This document shows, in pieces, positions 18,220 through 27,616 of a stretch of 64,000 nt of DNA. The stretch is from contig CALGMA010000005.1 in NCBI GenBank assembly GCA_937959265.1, positions 1 to 64,000 of the forward strand. The letters run 5' to 3'. How positions within the stretch are numbered: the first letter of the stretch is position 1; every line of letters starts with the position of its first letter. The position numbers and the translations under genes are program-made. The DNA is from an uncultured Anaerolineae bacterium. Its GTDB lineage: Bacteria; Chloroflexota; Anaerolineae; J036; Brachytrichaceae. The notes beneath the pieces were generated by a model. It was given only the letters and a program-made list of their open reading frames with translations. It had not been told where the DNA came from and ran no database searches.

Positions 18220-18239
18220 ATTATAGGAGCTGCCGCTCC
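18220..18239 (-). promoter_or_regulatory. moxR -10 box with adjacent small inverted repeat
   Basis: On the reverse strand TATAAT covers 18225-18220, six bases before the moxR start at 18213. Directly upstream GGAGC (18226-18230) is inverted as GCTCC (18235-18239). The repeat could be an operator or chance. No convincing -35 box is seen. Confidence 0.45.
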
Positions 18240-18285
18240 CCAGCTTGTCTTGCCCTCTGCTTATTTCGCTTCTACACTGCGCGGC

Positions 18286-19776
18286 ATGACGTCACGCAGT
18301 TTCCTGGCATTCGACATTGGCGCGGAAAGCGGCCGCGCCATTGCCGGCGCGTTCGACGGTGATCGGCTGCGGCTGATCGAGGTGCATCGCTTTCCCAACA
18401 AGCCGGTTCGCGTGAGCCCGCATTTGTATTGGAATGCGCTCGCGCTATGGGACGAGGTGCAAGCCGGTCTGCGCAAAGCTGCTGCGCAGTTCGGCCCGCT
18501 CGCCGGCGTCGGTGTAGACACCTGGGGCGTGGACTTCGTGCTGCTCGATGCGCACGACGAGCTGATCGGCAACCCGCACCACTATCGCGACGCGCGCACC
18601 GACGGCATGGTGGAGGAAGCCTGTGCCCGTGCTGGCCGCCAGCGCATCTTCGAATCCACCGGCATCCAGTTCATGCAGATCAACACGCTCTATCAGTTGC
18701 TGGCTATGGCGCGCGTTGGCGCGCCGGCGCTGGAATTCGCCCGCACTTTCCTAATGATGCCCGACCTGCTGCATTTCTGGCTGTCCGGCTACAAGGCCTG
18801 CGAATTCAGCAACGCGACGACGACGCAGTGCTACGACCCGCGCGCCGGCGATTGGGCGCGTGATCTGCTGGCAGAGCTAGGCATCCCAACGCATTTCCTG
18901 CCGGCAGTGATCCAGCCGGGCACCGACCTTGGCTCGTTGTCGCCGTCGCTCGTTCGCGCGCTCGGCGCGGATGGTCTGCAGAGGACGCGCGTCGTTGCGC
19001 CAGCCACGCACGACACCGGCTCGGCGGTTGCCGGCGTGCCGGCGTTTGTCGAGCGTTACGCCTACATCAGCTCGGGCACCTGGTCGTTGCTGGGCGCCGT
19101 CGCGCGTCAGCCGGTGATTACGCTGCAGGCGCTGGAGTTCAACTTCACCAACGAGGGTGGGGTGAGTGGCACATTTCGCTTGTTGAAGAACATCATGGGG
19201 ATGTGGCTGGTGCAGGAGTGCCGGCGTAAGTGGGCGTCACCGGCAGGCGACCTGATCCCATACAGCGAGTTGTTTGCCATGACCGAGCAAGCGCCGGCGC
19301 TCGGCCCGCTGGTGGATCCTGACGATGCGACTTTCCTGCATCCCGACGATATGCCGACGGCCATCGCTGAGTACTGCCGCCGCACCGGCCAGCCCGTTCC
19401 TGATGGACGCGGTGCGATGGTGCGTTGCGTCCTGGAAAGCCTGGCGCTCAAGTATCGCTACACACTTAATCAGTTGCAGGCGCTGCTCGGTTATTCGGTC
19501 GAGGTCATCCACGTTGTCGGCGGCGGCGCGCAAAACACGCTATTGTGCCAGTTCACTGCCGACGCATGTGGTGTGCCGGTGATAGCCGGCCCGGTCGAGG
19601 CGACGGCGATCGGCAACTTGCTGGTGCAGATGATGGCGTGCAGCGAACTCGCTTCTATGGACGATGCCTGTCAGGTCATCCGACGTTCCTTCCCGCTCGT
19701 CACGTATCAGCCGCGCGAGGTAGCGCGCTGGGACGACGCTTATGCGCGCTTTGAGGCGATGCTGCGCCGGTCGTAA
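18286..19776 (+). CDS. rhaB: Rhamnulokinase
   Basis: 496 residues from the ATG at 18286; the track start 70 codons earlier lies antisense within moxR. FGGY kinase with rhamnulokinase-specific opening FLAFDIGAESGRAI, middle WGVDFVLLDAHDELIGNPHHYRD, ISSGTWSLLG and the C-terminal HVVGGGAQNTLLCQFTAD. It phosphorylates L-rhamnulose to the 1-phosphate in rhamnose breakdown. No rhaA or rhaD lies alongside, although the class II aldolase at 8205 could serve as aldolase. It is convergent with nadD, and the two stops are adjacent. Confidence 0.92.
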   Translation: MTSRSFLAFDIGAESGRAIAGAFDGDRLRLIEVHRFPNKPVRVSPHLYWNALALWDEVQAGLRKAAAQFGPLAGVGVDTWGVDFVLLDAHDELIGNPHHYRDARTDGMVEEACARAGRQRIFESTGIQFMQINTLYQLLAMARVGAPALEFARTFLMMPDLLHFWLSGYKACEFSNATTTQCYDPRAGDWARDLLAELGIPTHFLPAVIQPGTDLGSLSPSLVRALGADGLQRTRVVAPATHDTGSAVAGVPAFVERYAYISSGTWSLLGAVARQPVITLQALEFNFTNEGGVSGTFRLLKNIMGMWLVQECRRKWASPAGDLIPYSELFAMTEQAPALGPLVDPDDATFLHPDDMPTAIAEYCRRTGQPVPDGRGAMVRCVLESLALKYRYTLNQLQALLGYSVEVIHVVGGGAQNTLLCQFTADACGVPVIAGPVEATAIGNLLVQMMACSELASMDDACQVIRRSFPLVTYQPREVARWDDAYARFEAMLRRS

Positions 19777-20373
19777 TCAGGCGCGATATAGCCGTTCGGT
19801 CCTGATGTATACCTCGACGGGGTAGGTGACGAGGTAGCGTAATGAAGCGTTCTGGCGTACCATGCGACGCAGCTCGGTGGACGAAATGTCCACCAGCGGT
19901 GCGTTGACCCAGCGCACGCGGCCGCTCACGCCGGGCACATCGTGCTCGATCTCGTTCAGGTCGGGGCGCGCACCCGGCCGGCCGGCCACGGCCAACGTAG
20001 CCAGCTCAATCAGCCGGCGCGGGTTGTGCCAATGCGGCAGGTCCTCGAGCGAATCGGCGCCCATGATGAAGCACCAGTCGTGTTGCGGATGTCGTGCCTC
20101 CAGCAGCTCCAGCGCCGTGCTGGAGTAGTGTGGCGCCGGGCGCTCCACGTCAACCAACGACAGCCGAAAGGCAGGATGATCGCTGATCGCCAGTTGCACC
20201 ATCCGCACGCGATGGTGCGCACTGCTGATCGAATTACCGGCCTTATGCGGCGGTTGCCCAACCGGCATGAACCAGACTTCGTCGAGTTTGAGTTGAGTAA
20301 GCGCCTGGTCAGCGATGACCAGGTGGCCGATGTGCGGCGGGTCGAACGTCCCGCCGAAGATGCCGATGTTCAT
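19777..20373 (-). CDS. nadD: Nicotinate-nucleotide adenylyltransferase
   Basis: 198 residues with the nucleotidyltransferase signature GIFGGTFDPPHIGHLVIAD at the start and the ISSTELRRMV C-terminal motif. It joins nicotinate mononucleotide and ATP to deamido-NAD. In many genomes nadD lies beside obg; here obg is 1.3 kb away on the other strand with one gene between. Stop codon abuts the rhaB stop. A TAGAAT box (20397-20392) lies 18 bases before the start. Confidence 0.96.
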   Translation of the reverse strand: MNIGIFGGTFDPPHIGHLVIADQALTQLKLDEVWFMPVGQPPHKAGNSISSAHHRVRMVQLAISDHPAFRLSLVDVERPAPHYSSTALELLEARHPQHDWCFIMGADSLEDLPHWHNPRRLIELATLAVAGRPGARPDLNEIEHDVPGVSGRVRWVNAPLVDISSTELRRMVRQNASLRYLVTYPVEVYIRTERLYRA

Positions 20374-20483
20374 GGCGCGTCGCGAAGGTGGATTCTAGGC
20401 GCTGCGCGGCCTTTCGTCGAGCGCGCCACGAATTTGACCGGTTAGACCGCTTCAAGTGGTCCGACCGATGTGCAATGTTGACT

Positions 20484-21608
20484 ATGCAGATAGATGCCAT
20501 CGAAATCCGACACTATCGCTTGCCGCTCGATCCGCCCTTTTACGCTGCGTGGGATCCGCGACCGCGCGCCGGCCATACCGTCACGTTGGTGCGTGTATGC
20601 GCAGGCGACTACGAAGGCGTCGGCAGTGGCGACGCCATGCTCGGCTTTGCCGGTCATGAGGGGCTGTTCATCGGTCATGACCCGTTCGACATCGAGCGCC
20701 ATGTCCAGATCCTCGACAACCTGCAATTCATGTATGGCCGGATGTGGCCGCTGGAGGTCGCGTTGTGGGACCTGATGGGCAAGATCAGCGGTCTGCCGAT
20801 CTGGAAGCTGCTTGGCGGCCGACCACGTGCCGTGCCGCTCTACGCCAGTTGCGGTGAACGCCGGCCGGCCGATGTGCGCGCCGAAAGCGCCCGCCGGTTG
20901 AAAGCGCTGGGCTTCCCCGCGCTCAAGCTCCGCTTCCACGCCTCCCGTCTGGACGATGACCTCGCCGTAGTGCGCGTGGTGCGCGATGCAGTCGGCGATG
21001 ATGTGCACATCTTGGTAGATGCGAATCAGGGCTGGCGCATGCCCTGGGATGCCGGCCCACCGTGGGATTTCAAGACTGCCTTGTGGGTCGCCGACGCGCT
21101 TGCCGAGCTGGGTGTCTATTGGCTGGAGGAACCGCTCGACCGGCACGACTACCGTGGGCTGGCCGAGCTGCGCCGGCGGGCGAAGCTGCGCATCGCCGGC
21201 GGTGAGGGCAACCGCGACTTTGCCGAGCAGCGCGAGTACTTGCGTCACGATTCGCTCGACGTGTACCAGGCCGACGTCGTCTGGAGCACCGGCGTGTTGC
21301 GCGCGCGCCAACTGGCTCAAGAGGCGCAGGCGCGTGGCTGCATCTACTCGCCCCACACATGGGGCGACGGGCTGGTATTGTTGGCCAACCTACACGTCTG
21401 TGCGGCGGTGAGTACGGCGCCCTTCGTCGAGTTCCCCTTTGACCCCCCGGGTTGGACGCCGGAAAGACGCGATTTCATCCTACCTGCGCCGATCGTTCCG
21501 GAAGTCGGCAAGACCGCGCAAGTTACGCTCTCCGACGCGCCCGGCCTGGGTGTGACGATAGACTGGGGCGCGCTCGAACGATGGCGCTGCGACCGTGGCA
21601 CGCTATGA
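20484..21608 (+). CDS. Enolase-superfamily enzyme, mandelate racemase/muconate lactonizing type
   Basis: About 374 residues from the ATG at 20484; an ATG at 20475 is also possible. Capping domain (about 1-115), then a TIM barrel. The metal ligands are visible in order: Asp of ILVDANQGW, Glu of YWLEEPLDR and Glu of AGGEGN. An ALKLRFHAS segment offers the barrel-2 lysine or arginine, and SPHTWGDG supplies the C-terminal histidine. Members abstract a proton alpha to a carboxylate, as sugar-acid dehydratases, racemases or cycloisomerases. The substrate cannot be read from sequence. The neighbourhood of sugar kinases favours a sugar acid. Confidence 0.82.
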   Translation: MQIDAIEIRHYRLPLDPPFYAAWDPRPRAGHTVTLVRVCAGDYEGVGSGDAMLGFAGHEGLFIGHDPFDIERHVQILDNLQFMYGRMWPLEVALWDLMGKISGLPIWKLLGGRPRAVPLYASCGERRPADVRAESARRLKALGFPALKLRFHASRLDDDLAVVRVVRDAVGDDVHILVDANQGWRMPWDAGPPWDFKTALWVADALAELGVYWLEEPLDRHDYRGLAELRRRAKLRIAGGEGNRDFAEQREYLRHDSLDVYQADVVWSTGVLRARQLAQEAQARGCIYSPHTWGDGLVLLANLHVCAAVSTAPFVEFPFDPPGWTPERRDFILPAPIVPEVGKTAQVTLSDAPGLGVTIDWGALERWRCDRGTL

Positions 21609-21656
21609 CCTGCACATCGCCGACACCGCGATAATAGCCTTCCTTTGGAGTGTCAC

Positions 21657-22988
21657 ATGGCAGAACGATCGTTGATGTATGACCTGGCTACGATCACGGT
21701 CAAGGCGGGGCGGGGCGGCGATGGCATGATGAGCTTCCGGCGTGAGGCACATGTGCCGCGTGGTGGGCCGGATGGCGGCAACGGCGGCCGTGGCGGCGAC
21801 GTCATCCTCGTCGTCAACCCGCGCCTGAACACGCTGATGCGCTTTCAGCATCGTCGCCGGTTCGAGGCCGAAAACGGTCGGAATGGTGGCAGCCAGAACA
21901 AGACTGGGCGCAGCGGCAAGCCGAGATACGTCGAGGTGCCGCCCGGCACCGTCGTGCGCGATGCCGAGACCGGGCGTGTGTTGGGCGATTTGACCCGGCC
22001 CGGCCAGCAGCTCGTCGTAGCGAAAGGCGGCCGTGGTGGCCGCGGCAACGCCATGTTCGCCACGCCCACCAATCAAGCGCCGCAGATCGCCGAGAACGGC
22101 GAGCCAGGCGAGCGTCGTACGCTCAGATTGGAACTCAAGCTCATTGCCGACATCGGCATCATCGGCCTGCCTAATGCCGGCAAGAGCACCTTGCTCTCCG
22201 TGCTCACCGCCGCCAGGCCGAAGATCGCCGACTACCCGTTCACCACGCTGCGCCCCAACCTAGGCGTCACTTATCTGGACGATAACCGGACGGTGGTGCT
22301 GGCCGACATCCCTGGCTTGATCGAGGGCGCCAGTGAGGGCGCCGGTCTGGGTCATGACTTCCTCCGCCATATCGAGCGCACGCGCGTGCTCATTCACCTG
22401 CTCGACGGCCTGAGCGACGATCCGCTGGCAGATTACGAAACGGTCAATCGCGAGATGGCCGCCTTCGGCCATGGCCTGGCTGACAAGCCGCAGGTGGTGG
22501 CGATGACCAAGATGGACCTGCCGGACGCGCGTGCAGCGTTCGAGCTGTTCGTTGGCGAAGGCAGGATCGCCGATGCCCGGTGTGTGCCGCCGGATGACCC
22601 TGGCACGCTTCTCCATACACCCGGCCGGCTGCTCAGCGTGCTGCCGATCTCCGCAGCGACCGGCGAGAATGTGCGTGAGCTGCTCAGCCACGCCGTACGC
22701 GTGCTCGACGCCTTGCCGCCGCTCCCGGAAGTTGAGCCGGAGCCGGACGTGCTGCCAGAGCCGGAGACGTCCTTCGAAATCGTTCGCGAAGGCAACGGTT
22801 TTCGCGTGATCTCACCTATGCTTGAGCGCCGCGTGCAGACCACGCGCTGGGACCTGGATGACGCGGTGTTCCAGTTCCAGCGTTATCTAGACCGCAGCGG
22901 CGTCGGCCCCGAACTCGAACGGCTCGGCATCCAGCCCGGTGATATGGTGTACATCGGCGATTACGAGCTGGAGTGGGGCGAAGGCTAA
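21657..22988 (+). CDS. obg: Obg/CgtA GTPase
   Basis: 443 residues from the ATG at 21657. TTTGGAG 6 bases upstream is a good ribosome site, and the TTG start in the track (21645) would lie ahead of it. Glycine-rich Obg domain (TVKAGRGGDGMMSFRREAHV), G domain with GLPNAGKSTLLSV, ADIPGLIEGASEGAGLG and MTKMD, then the C-terminal OCT domain (about 355-435). It is an essential GTPase in 50S subunit assembly and stress response. It overlaps the next gene by one base (TAATG). Confidence 0.96.
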   Translation: MAERSLMYDLATITVKAGRGGDGMMSFRREAHVPRGGPDGGNGGRGGDVILVVNPRLNTLMRFQHRRRFEAENGRNGGSQNKTGRSGKPRYVEVPPGTVVRDAETGRVLGDLTRPGQQLVVAKGGRGGRGNAMFATPTNQAPQIAENGEPGERRTLRLELKLIADIGIIGLPNAGKSTLLSVLTAARPKIADYPFTTLRPNLGVTYLDDNRTVVLADIPGLIEGASEGAGLGHDFLRHIERTRVLIHLLDGLSDDPLADYETVNREMAAFGHGLADKPQVVAMTKMDLPDARAAFELFVGEGRIADARCVPPDDPGTLLHTPGRLLSVLPISAATGENVRELLSHAVRVLDALPPLPEVEPEPDVLPEPETSFEIVREGNGFRVISPMLERRVQTTRWDLDDAVFQFQRYLDRSGVGPELERLGIQPGDMVYIGDYELEWGEG

Positions 22989-24208
22989 TGGAATCGTCCA
23001 CCATCATCCCCGCCGGCAAGGCGCAAGCAACGCACGCTGCCTCACCGACAGCGCAAACCGCCGGCTATTTTCTTGCCTTCGTCGGTCTCGGCTTGTTTGC
23101 TGCGTTGATGGGCCCTACGCTCTCTGGCCTGGCTGCCAGCACGCACGTCACGCTTGGCGAGATCAGTATCCTCTTCCCGGTGCGTTCCTTCGGTTACCTG
23201 TTGGGGTCGCTCATCGGTGGGCGTTTGTACGACCGCGTGCGTGGCCATCCGCTCATCGCTGTCGCATTCGTAGTGATGGGGCTGGCGATGGCCGTTGCGC
23301 CAGCGGCACAGCGGTTGTGGCTGCTCGCTGGGGCTTTCTTCGTTGCTAGCGTTGCGGAGGGTGCGGTGGATGTGGGTGGCAACACGCTCATGGTCTGGGT
23401 GCATGGCGCAAAGGTCGCCCCGTTCATGAATGCGTTGCACTTCTTCTTCGGCTTGGGCACTTTCGTTGCACCACTCGTCGTGGCACAGGTGATCGCGTCG
23501 AGCGGCGGTCAGGTTGCTTGGGCCTATTGGTTGATCGCGCTGATGGCGATCGCGCCGACGCTGTGGCACCTGCGTGTTCCCAGCCCGGTGCGTCCGGCGG
23601 TCGCCTATGACCCGGGCAATGTGCGCAGCCACAAGCGCACTGGCTTGGCCCTGTTGATGGCCGTCTTCTTCTTCCTCTACGTCGGGATGGAGATTGCCTT
23701 TGGTGGGTGGATCGCCAGCTACGCCGTCGCCGTCGGTTACGGCGATGCTGCAGCGGCTGCTGTGCTTACCTCGGCCTTCTGGGGTGCGTTCATGCTGGGC
23801 CGGTTGTTCTCCGTCCCGCTGGCGACGCGCTTGCGCCCGCAGGTGGTCATGCTGCTCGACTTCGCGTTGTGCGGGTTGGGTATTGCACTCTTCCTGCCGG
23901 GCAACGGCTCACCGCCGTTGCTGTGGGTTGGCGTGATCGTCGTCGGGCTGGGCATGGCAGCGCTGTTCCCGACAATGATCTCGTTCGCCGAATCTCGCAT
24001 GCGCATTACCGGCGAGGTCACCGCCATCTTCCTGGCCGGCTCCAGCCTGGGTGGAATGACGCTGCCATGGCTGACCGGCCAGTTGTTCGAACCGATCGGC
24101 CCGCAAGTGATGCCGTGGGTGGTGCTGATTTGCACACTGGTAACCGGCCTGACGTTTACGCTGGTCAACACCGTCTCGCAGCCACGACCGAACCGAGGCA
24201 TGCCATGA
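22988..24208 (+). CDS. Major facilitator superfamily transporter
   Basis: 406 residues from the ATG at 22988, which overlaps the obg stop as TAATG. Twelve hydrophobic segments can be counted, and the loop after helix 2 reads GGRLYDRVRGHP, the MFS signature between helices 2 and 3. Proteins with this pattern are proton-linked sugar or drug transporters; the substrate is unclear. The gene ends in an ATGA overlap with the PLP enzyme, so the three genes are translationally coupled. The link between obg and the transporter is probably only operonic convenience. Confidence 0.85.
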   Translation: MESSTIIPAGKAQATHAASPTAQTAGYFLAFVGLGLFAALMGPTLSGLAASTHVTLGEISILFPVRSFGYLLGSLIGGRLYDRVRGHPLIAVAFVVMGLAMAVAPAAQRLWLLAGAFFVASVAEGAVDVGGNTLMVWVHGAKVAPFMNALHFFFGLGTFVAPLVVAQVIASSGGQVAWAYWLIALMAIAPTLWHLRVPSPVRPAVAYDPGNVRSHKRTGLALLMAVFFFLYVGMEIAFGGWIASYAVAVGYGDAAAAAVLTSAFWGAFMLGRLFSVPLATRLRPQVVMLLDFALCGLGIALFLPGNGSPPLLWVGVIVVGLGMAALFPTMISFAESRMRITGEVTAIFLAGSSLGGMTLPWLTGQLFEPIGPQVMPWVVLICTLVTGLTFTLVNTVSQPRPNRGMP

Positions 24209-25335
24209 AACTCGAAACACTTGCCGTGCACGCTGGCCGCAAGGTAGAGCCGGCGACGCATGCGATCACCCCCTCGATTACGCTTTCGACCACCTTCGAG
24301 CGCGCCGAGGATGGCACCTTTCCCGGCGGCCATATTTATACACGCAACAGCAATCCCAACCGCGATGCACTGGAGCGCGCACTGGCAGCGTTAGAGGGTG
24401 GCGTCGTCGCAGTAGCCTTTGCCTCCGGCAACGCAGCCACATCGGCAGTACTGCATGCGCTTGCGCCGGGCGACCACGTGATTGCCTCGACCGAGACGTA
24501 TTACGGCACACGCGCCGTGCTCACCGGCGCGCTGCGGCGCTGGGGCTTGCAGGCTGACTTTGTGGATATGACCGATCCAGCGAACATCGCGCGCGCCATG
24601 CGTCCGACCACTCGGCTGGTGTGGGTGGAGACGCCATCGAACCCCCGCCTGCGGTTGACCGACATTGCAGCAGCATCCGAGATCGCCCACGCCGGCGGCG
24701 CACGGCTGGTCTGTGACAACACCTTTGCCACGCCGGTGCTGCAGCAGCCGCTGGCACTCGGCGCCGACCTGGTGGTGCACTCCACGACGAAATATATCGG
24801 TGGGCACAGTGACGTGCTGGGCGGCTGCGTGATTGCTAGCGCCGCTGATGATTTCATGCAGCGCGTGCGGACATATCAGGTGTTCGGCGGCGCAGCGCCA
24901 TCGCCGTTCGATTGCTGGTTGCTGTTGCGCAGCATCCCGACTCTGCCATATCGGGTGCGGGCGCAGTCGGAGGGTGCGATGCGCGTCGCAGCATTCCTGG
25001 CCGCGCATCCGCGGGTGGCGTGCGTGCACTATCCTGGCCTGCCGGCGCATCCAGGCCATGCGACTGCGTGCCAACAGATGCAGGGTGGCTTCGGAGGCAT
25101 GTTGTCGTTCCAGGTGAATGGTGGTGAGGCCGAGGCAATGGCCGTTGCTGCGCGCGTGCGCCTGATCGTGCGCGCCACCAGCCTGGGTGGCGTAGAGAGC
25201 CTGATCGAGCACCGCGCATCGGTCGAGGGGCCGGATACACCTACGCCGCCCAACCTGTTGCGTCTCTCCACAGGGTTAGAGCATCCTGATGATCTGATCG
25301 CTGATCTGGCGCAGGCGATTGCAGAACCGCGATAG
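24205..25335 (+). CDS. Cystathionine gamma-synthase/lyase family PLP enzyme
   Basis: 376 residues from the ATG at 24205; the longer frame in the track is the shadow of the transporter gene. Trans-sulfuration family landmarks: YTRNSNPNRDALE near the start, FASGNAATSAVL, ETPSNPRLRLTDI, CDNTFATPVLQQP, and the PLP lysine in VVHSTTKYIGGHSDV. C-terminal RATSLGGVESLIEHRAS is the substrate carboxylate site. It could be MetB (making cystathionine), MetC-like or a gamma-lyase, and these cannot be told apart by eye. It complements metX and metY at 42-44 kb in sulfur amino acid metabolism. Confidence 0.9.
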   Translation: MKLETLAVHAGRKVEPATHAITPSITLSTTFERAEDGTFPGGHIYTRNSNPNRDALERALAALEGGVVAVAFASGNAATSAVLHALAPGDHVIASTETYYGTRAVLTGALRRWGLQADFVDMTDPANIARAMRPTTRLVWVETPSNPRLRLTDIAAASEIAHAGGARLVCDNTFATPVLQQPLALGADLVVHSTTKYIGGHSDVLGGCVIASAADDFMQRVRTYQVFGGAAPSPFDCWLLLRSIPTLPYRVRAQSEGAMRVAAFLAAHPRVACVHYPGLPAHPGHATACQQMQGGFGGMLSFQVNGGEAEAMAVAARVRLIVRATSLGGVESLIEHRASVEGPDTPTPPNLLRLSTGLEHPDDLIADLAQAIAEPR

Positions 25336-25369
25336 ACAACCTTCGGTTCTGCGGTGCGCTGCTCAACGC

Positions 25370-26599
25370 TCACAGCTCAAAGCTCAACTGCATCCCCGCC
25401 CGTTGGCCATCCAGCAGCAGGTAGGGCAGGGCACGCGCTGTGATCACGCCTAGCCGGGTCAGTTGGATGGGCTCGCGCAGCCGGCGCTCGCGCCGCGCTT
25501 GAATGATTGCGTCTGCACCCTGTGGGCCGATGCCCGGCACCTTTAGCAGTGCTTCACGCTCGGCAAGGTTGACCTCCACAGGCGCGTCTATCAGGTGCTG
25601 CCGCGCCCAGGCCAGCTTAGGGTCAACGTCCAGCGGCAGCCGGCCCTGCGCGTCGAACGGCAGCTCCTCGAACTCGAAGCCGTAGTCCCGCAAGAGAAAT
25701 GAGGCCTGATACAGCCGGTGCTCGCGCCACGGATTCTCCGGTGGCAGGTTTTCCAGCGGCGTGTCGTGCACCGGATGAAAGGCGGAGAAGTAAGTGCGTT
25801 GCAGGCCGAACATCCGGGTCAGATACGCTGTGGTTTGCAGGATCTCGACGTCGCTCTCGCCGGCTGCGCCGACGACGAACTGAGTTACCGACGACGGCCA
25901 CCGGCGGTCTTGCGGCGGAGGCATACTCCGGCGAATCTCTTCTATCCACTTCAGGGGTTGCAGCAGCTCCTCGAAGAAAGTCTTCTTGGGCGCCAGCGCG
26001 CTCAGCCGCGACTGGCTGGGCGCTTCCAAGTTGATCGAGACCCGATCCGACAGCGTCATGGCAGCCAGCACCTGGTCGCGTTCGCTGCCTGGCATGAGCT
26101 TGAGATGCAGGTAGCCGCGATAGCCTAGCTTGCGGCGCAGGATGGCGGCTGTATCAATCAGCCGGTCTTGCGTGCGGACGCCGCCGCCGATGATGCCGGA
26201 GCTGAGGAAGAGCCCTTCGACCGCACCACGCTGGTTCAGCTCGACGAACGTGCGTGCCATCTCTTCTGGCTTGAAGGTGGCGCGGCGAAAGTCGCGGCCG
26301 GCACGGAAGGGGCAGTAGTAGCAGTTGCGCTCGCAAGCTGAGGTGAGCAGCGTCTTCAGCAATCGGATGCGCCTACCGCCGGGCATGACAGCGTCATGGA
26401 TGCCCAACGAATTCTTCTTCGTTTCGCTCAGCGAAACCGACGCGCGCTGCGGGTCGTCACCGAAGATGCGGCGCAGCTCGGCAGGCGCGTGGCCGCATGG
26501 CGCAGGCGCATAGAGACTGCGGGTAGCTTCCTCCCCCGGCTCCAGCGCCATCTGCCGGCTGAGCCAGACGAGTTTGCCGAGGGCGTCAATCGAACGCAT
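25370..26599 (-). CDS. Radical SAM protein with helix-hairpin-helix, putative DNA modification/repair
   Basis: 409 residues. The radical SAM cluster motif is CERNCYYCPFRAG (about 88), followed by the SAM-barrel segments SSGIIGGGVRTQDR and HLKLMPGSERDQVL. A C-terminal helix-hairpin-helix (LLKVPGIGPQGADAIIQA, about 355) is a DNA-binding motif. This matches the known family annotated as putative DNA modification/repair radical SAM protein, often linked to a uracil-DNA-glycosylase-like gene; no such glycosylase is in this window. The chemical reaction is unknown to me. Its promoter holds a perfect LexA-type box, supporting a DNA damage role. HD and zinc-ribbon genes precede it on the same strand. 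Confidence 0.9.
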   Translation of the reverse strand: MRSIDALGKLVWLSRQMALEPGEEATRSLYAPAPCGHAPAELRRIFGDDPQRASVSLSETKKNSLGIHDAVMPGGRRIRLLKTLLTSACERNCYYCPFRAGRDFRRATFKPEEMARTFVELNQRGAVEGLFLSSGIIGGGVRTQDRLIDTAAILRRKLGYRGYLHLKLMPGSERDQVLAAMTLSDRVSINLEAPSQSRLSALAPKKTFFEELLQPLKWIEEIRRSMPPPQDRRWPSSVTQFVVGAAGESDVEILQTTAYLTRMFGLQRTYFSAFHPVHDTPLENLPPENPWREHRLYQASFLLRDYGFEFEELPFDAQGRLPLDVDPKLAWARQHLIDAPVEVNLAEREALLKVPGIGPQGADAIIQARRERRLREPIQLTRLGVITARALPYLLLDGQRAGMQLSFEL

Positions 26600-26608
26600 G
26601 TGCTACCG

Positions 26609-26636
26609 ATTGTAGAACATACGTTCTGAACGTCAA
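26609..26636 (-). promoter_or_regulatory. SOS-type promoter: -35, LexA-like box and -10
   Basis: On the reverse strand TTGACG (26636-26631), a 16-base spacer and TACAAT (26614-26609) lie upstream of the ATG at 26599. Inside the spacer, at 26626-26615, is GAACGTATGTTC, a perfect match to the GAAC-N4-GTTC LexA box of Gram-positive type bacteria. A repressor there would block RNA polymerase. The leader would be only about two bases. LexA control is inferred, not shown. Confidence 0.7.
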
Positions 26637-26639
26637 CCT

Positions 26640-27554
26640 TCACACCGGTTTCAGCCGACCGTTCTCGAGCATTGCGTTGCTCAGGATGCGCTTCTCGAAG
26701 TGCTGCTCCGGGTGGATCGAGGTCACGTGCACCATCACGTAGTGACGCAGCGGTGTGGCGTTGATCTTCTTCACCAGCGTCTCCTCGACCTGGAAGATGC
26801 CGGCCGAGTTGCTCATCCGCACCTCGATCTCCACCGGCATCTTACTGCCGTTGGACGGCCGGATGTTTACTTCTTCGATGGCCAGGGCGGACACGGCGTG
26901 GATGTCCAACTTGCCCAGGTCAAACGGCATACGCGCCCGACCCTTGGTCATGTCGCAGCCGTCGGCCACAGCGACTACGCCACCTTCCATGAACAGCGGT
27001 GGTGGGTTCATATCGTGGCATTGGATGGCCGACAGGATAAAGTCGCTAATCAGTGCCTGCTGTTCGGCATCGTCGTATAACTCGGCTAGCATGTTGGCTA
27101 GGATCGGCTGGGCAAGGATCACGCTCATCAATTCGTGGCCGAGGCGATGGGTGGCGTTGCCGATGTCGTGCAGCATCACGCCGGCAAGCGCAACCAGGCA
27201 GGCGTCATCCACGTCGCCAGCGCCGGACTTCACCACGTCCATTGGCACGTCGGCCTCGATGAGGAGTTTCATGATCTGCATGGCATACGATGCCGTGACG
27301 CGGGCGTGGATCGGACCATGATCGTTGTAATTCAGCTTGCCGACGGTGGTGTAGTTCGACAGATTCCAGTGGGCATCCACGCGCGGGTCGGCTATAAGCA
27401 TCTCATACATTTGCGCCGTGCGTGGGTAGGGTGTGGAGAGTTCGCGGATGGCGACGTCGGCGCGCATGGCCAGCTCGCCGTAGTCATCCGGCAGCGGCGT
27501 GTTCAACTTGGCGCCATCACGCGAGGGGGGATGAGGCAGGATGATACGGGACAT
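26640..27554 (-). CDS. HD-domain phosphohydrolase
   Basis: 304 residues from the ATG at 27554 (MSRIILPHPPSRDG). The track extends 73 codons upstream, but that part crosses the end of the zinc-ribbon gene. HD motif residues are visible as DHGPIHARVTASYAM (first His) and VMLHDIGNATHRLGHE (HD pair), then SAIQCHDM and VAVADGCDMTKGR (final Asp). Such proteins cleave phosphoesters such as nucleotides or cyclic dinucleotides; the substrate is unknown. It is preceded by the CxxC protein with a 62-base gap and followed by the LexA-controlled radical SAM gene. Confidence 0.82.
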   Translation of the reverse strand: MSRIILPHPPSRDGAKLNTPLPDDYGELAMRADVAIRELSTPYPRTAQMYEMLIADPRVDAHWNLSNYTTVGKLNYNDHGPIHARVTASYAMQIMKLLIEADVPMDVVKSGAGDVDDACLVALAGVMLHDIGNATHRLGHELMSVILAQPILANMLAELYDDAEQQALISDFILSAIQCHDMNPPPLFMEGGVVAVADGCDMTKGRARMPFDLGKLDIHAVSALAIEEVNIRPSNGSKMPVEIEVRMSNSAGIFQVEETLVKKINATPLRHYVMVHVTSIHPEQHFEKRILSNAMLENGRLKPV

Positions 27555-27616
27555 CGTTGGAGGCGGCGTGTTGGGTAGCGCATGATCTTTGTCGAATCTT
27601 GCGTCTTGCGCTTTGC

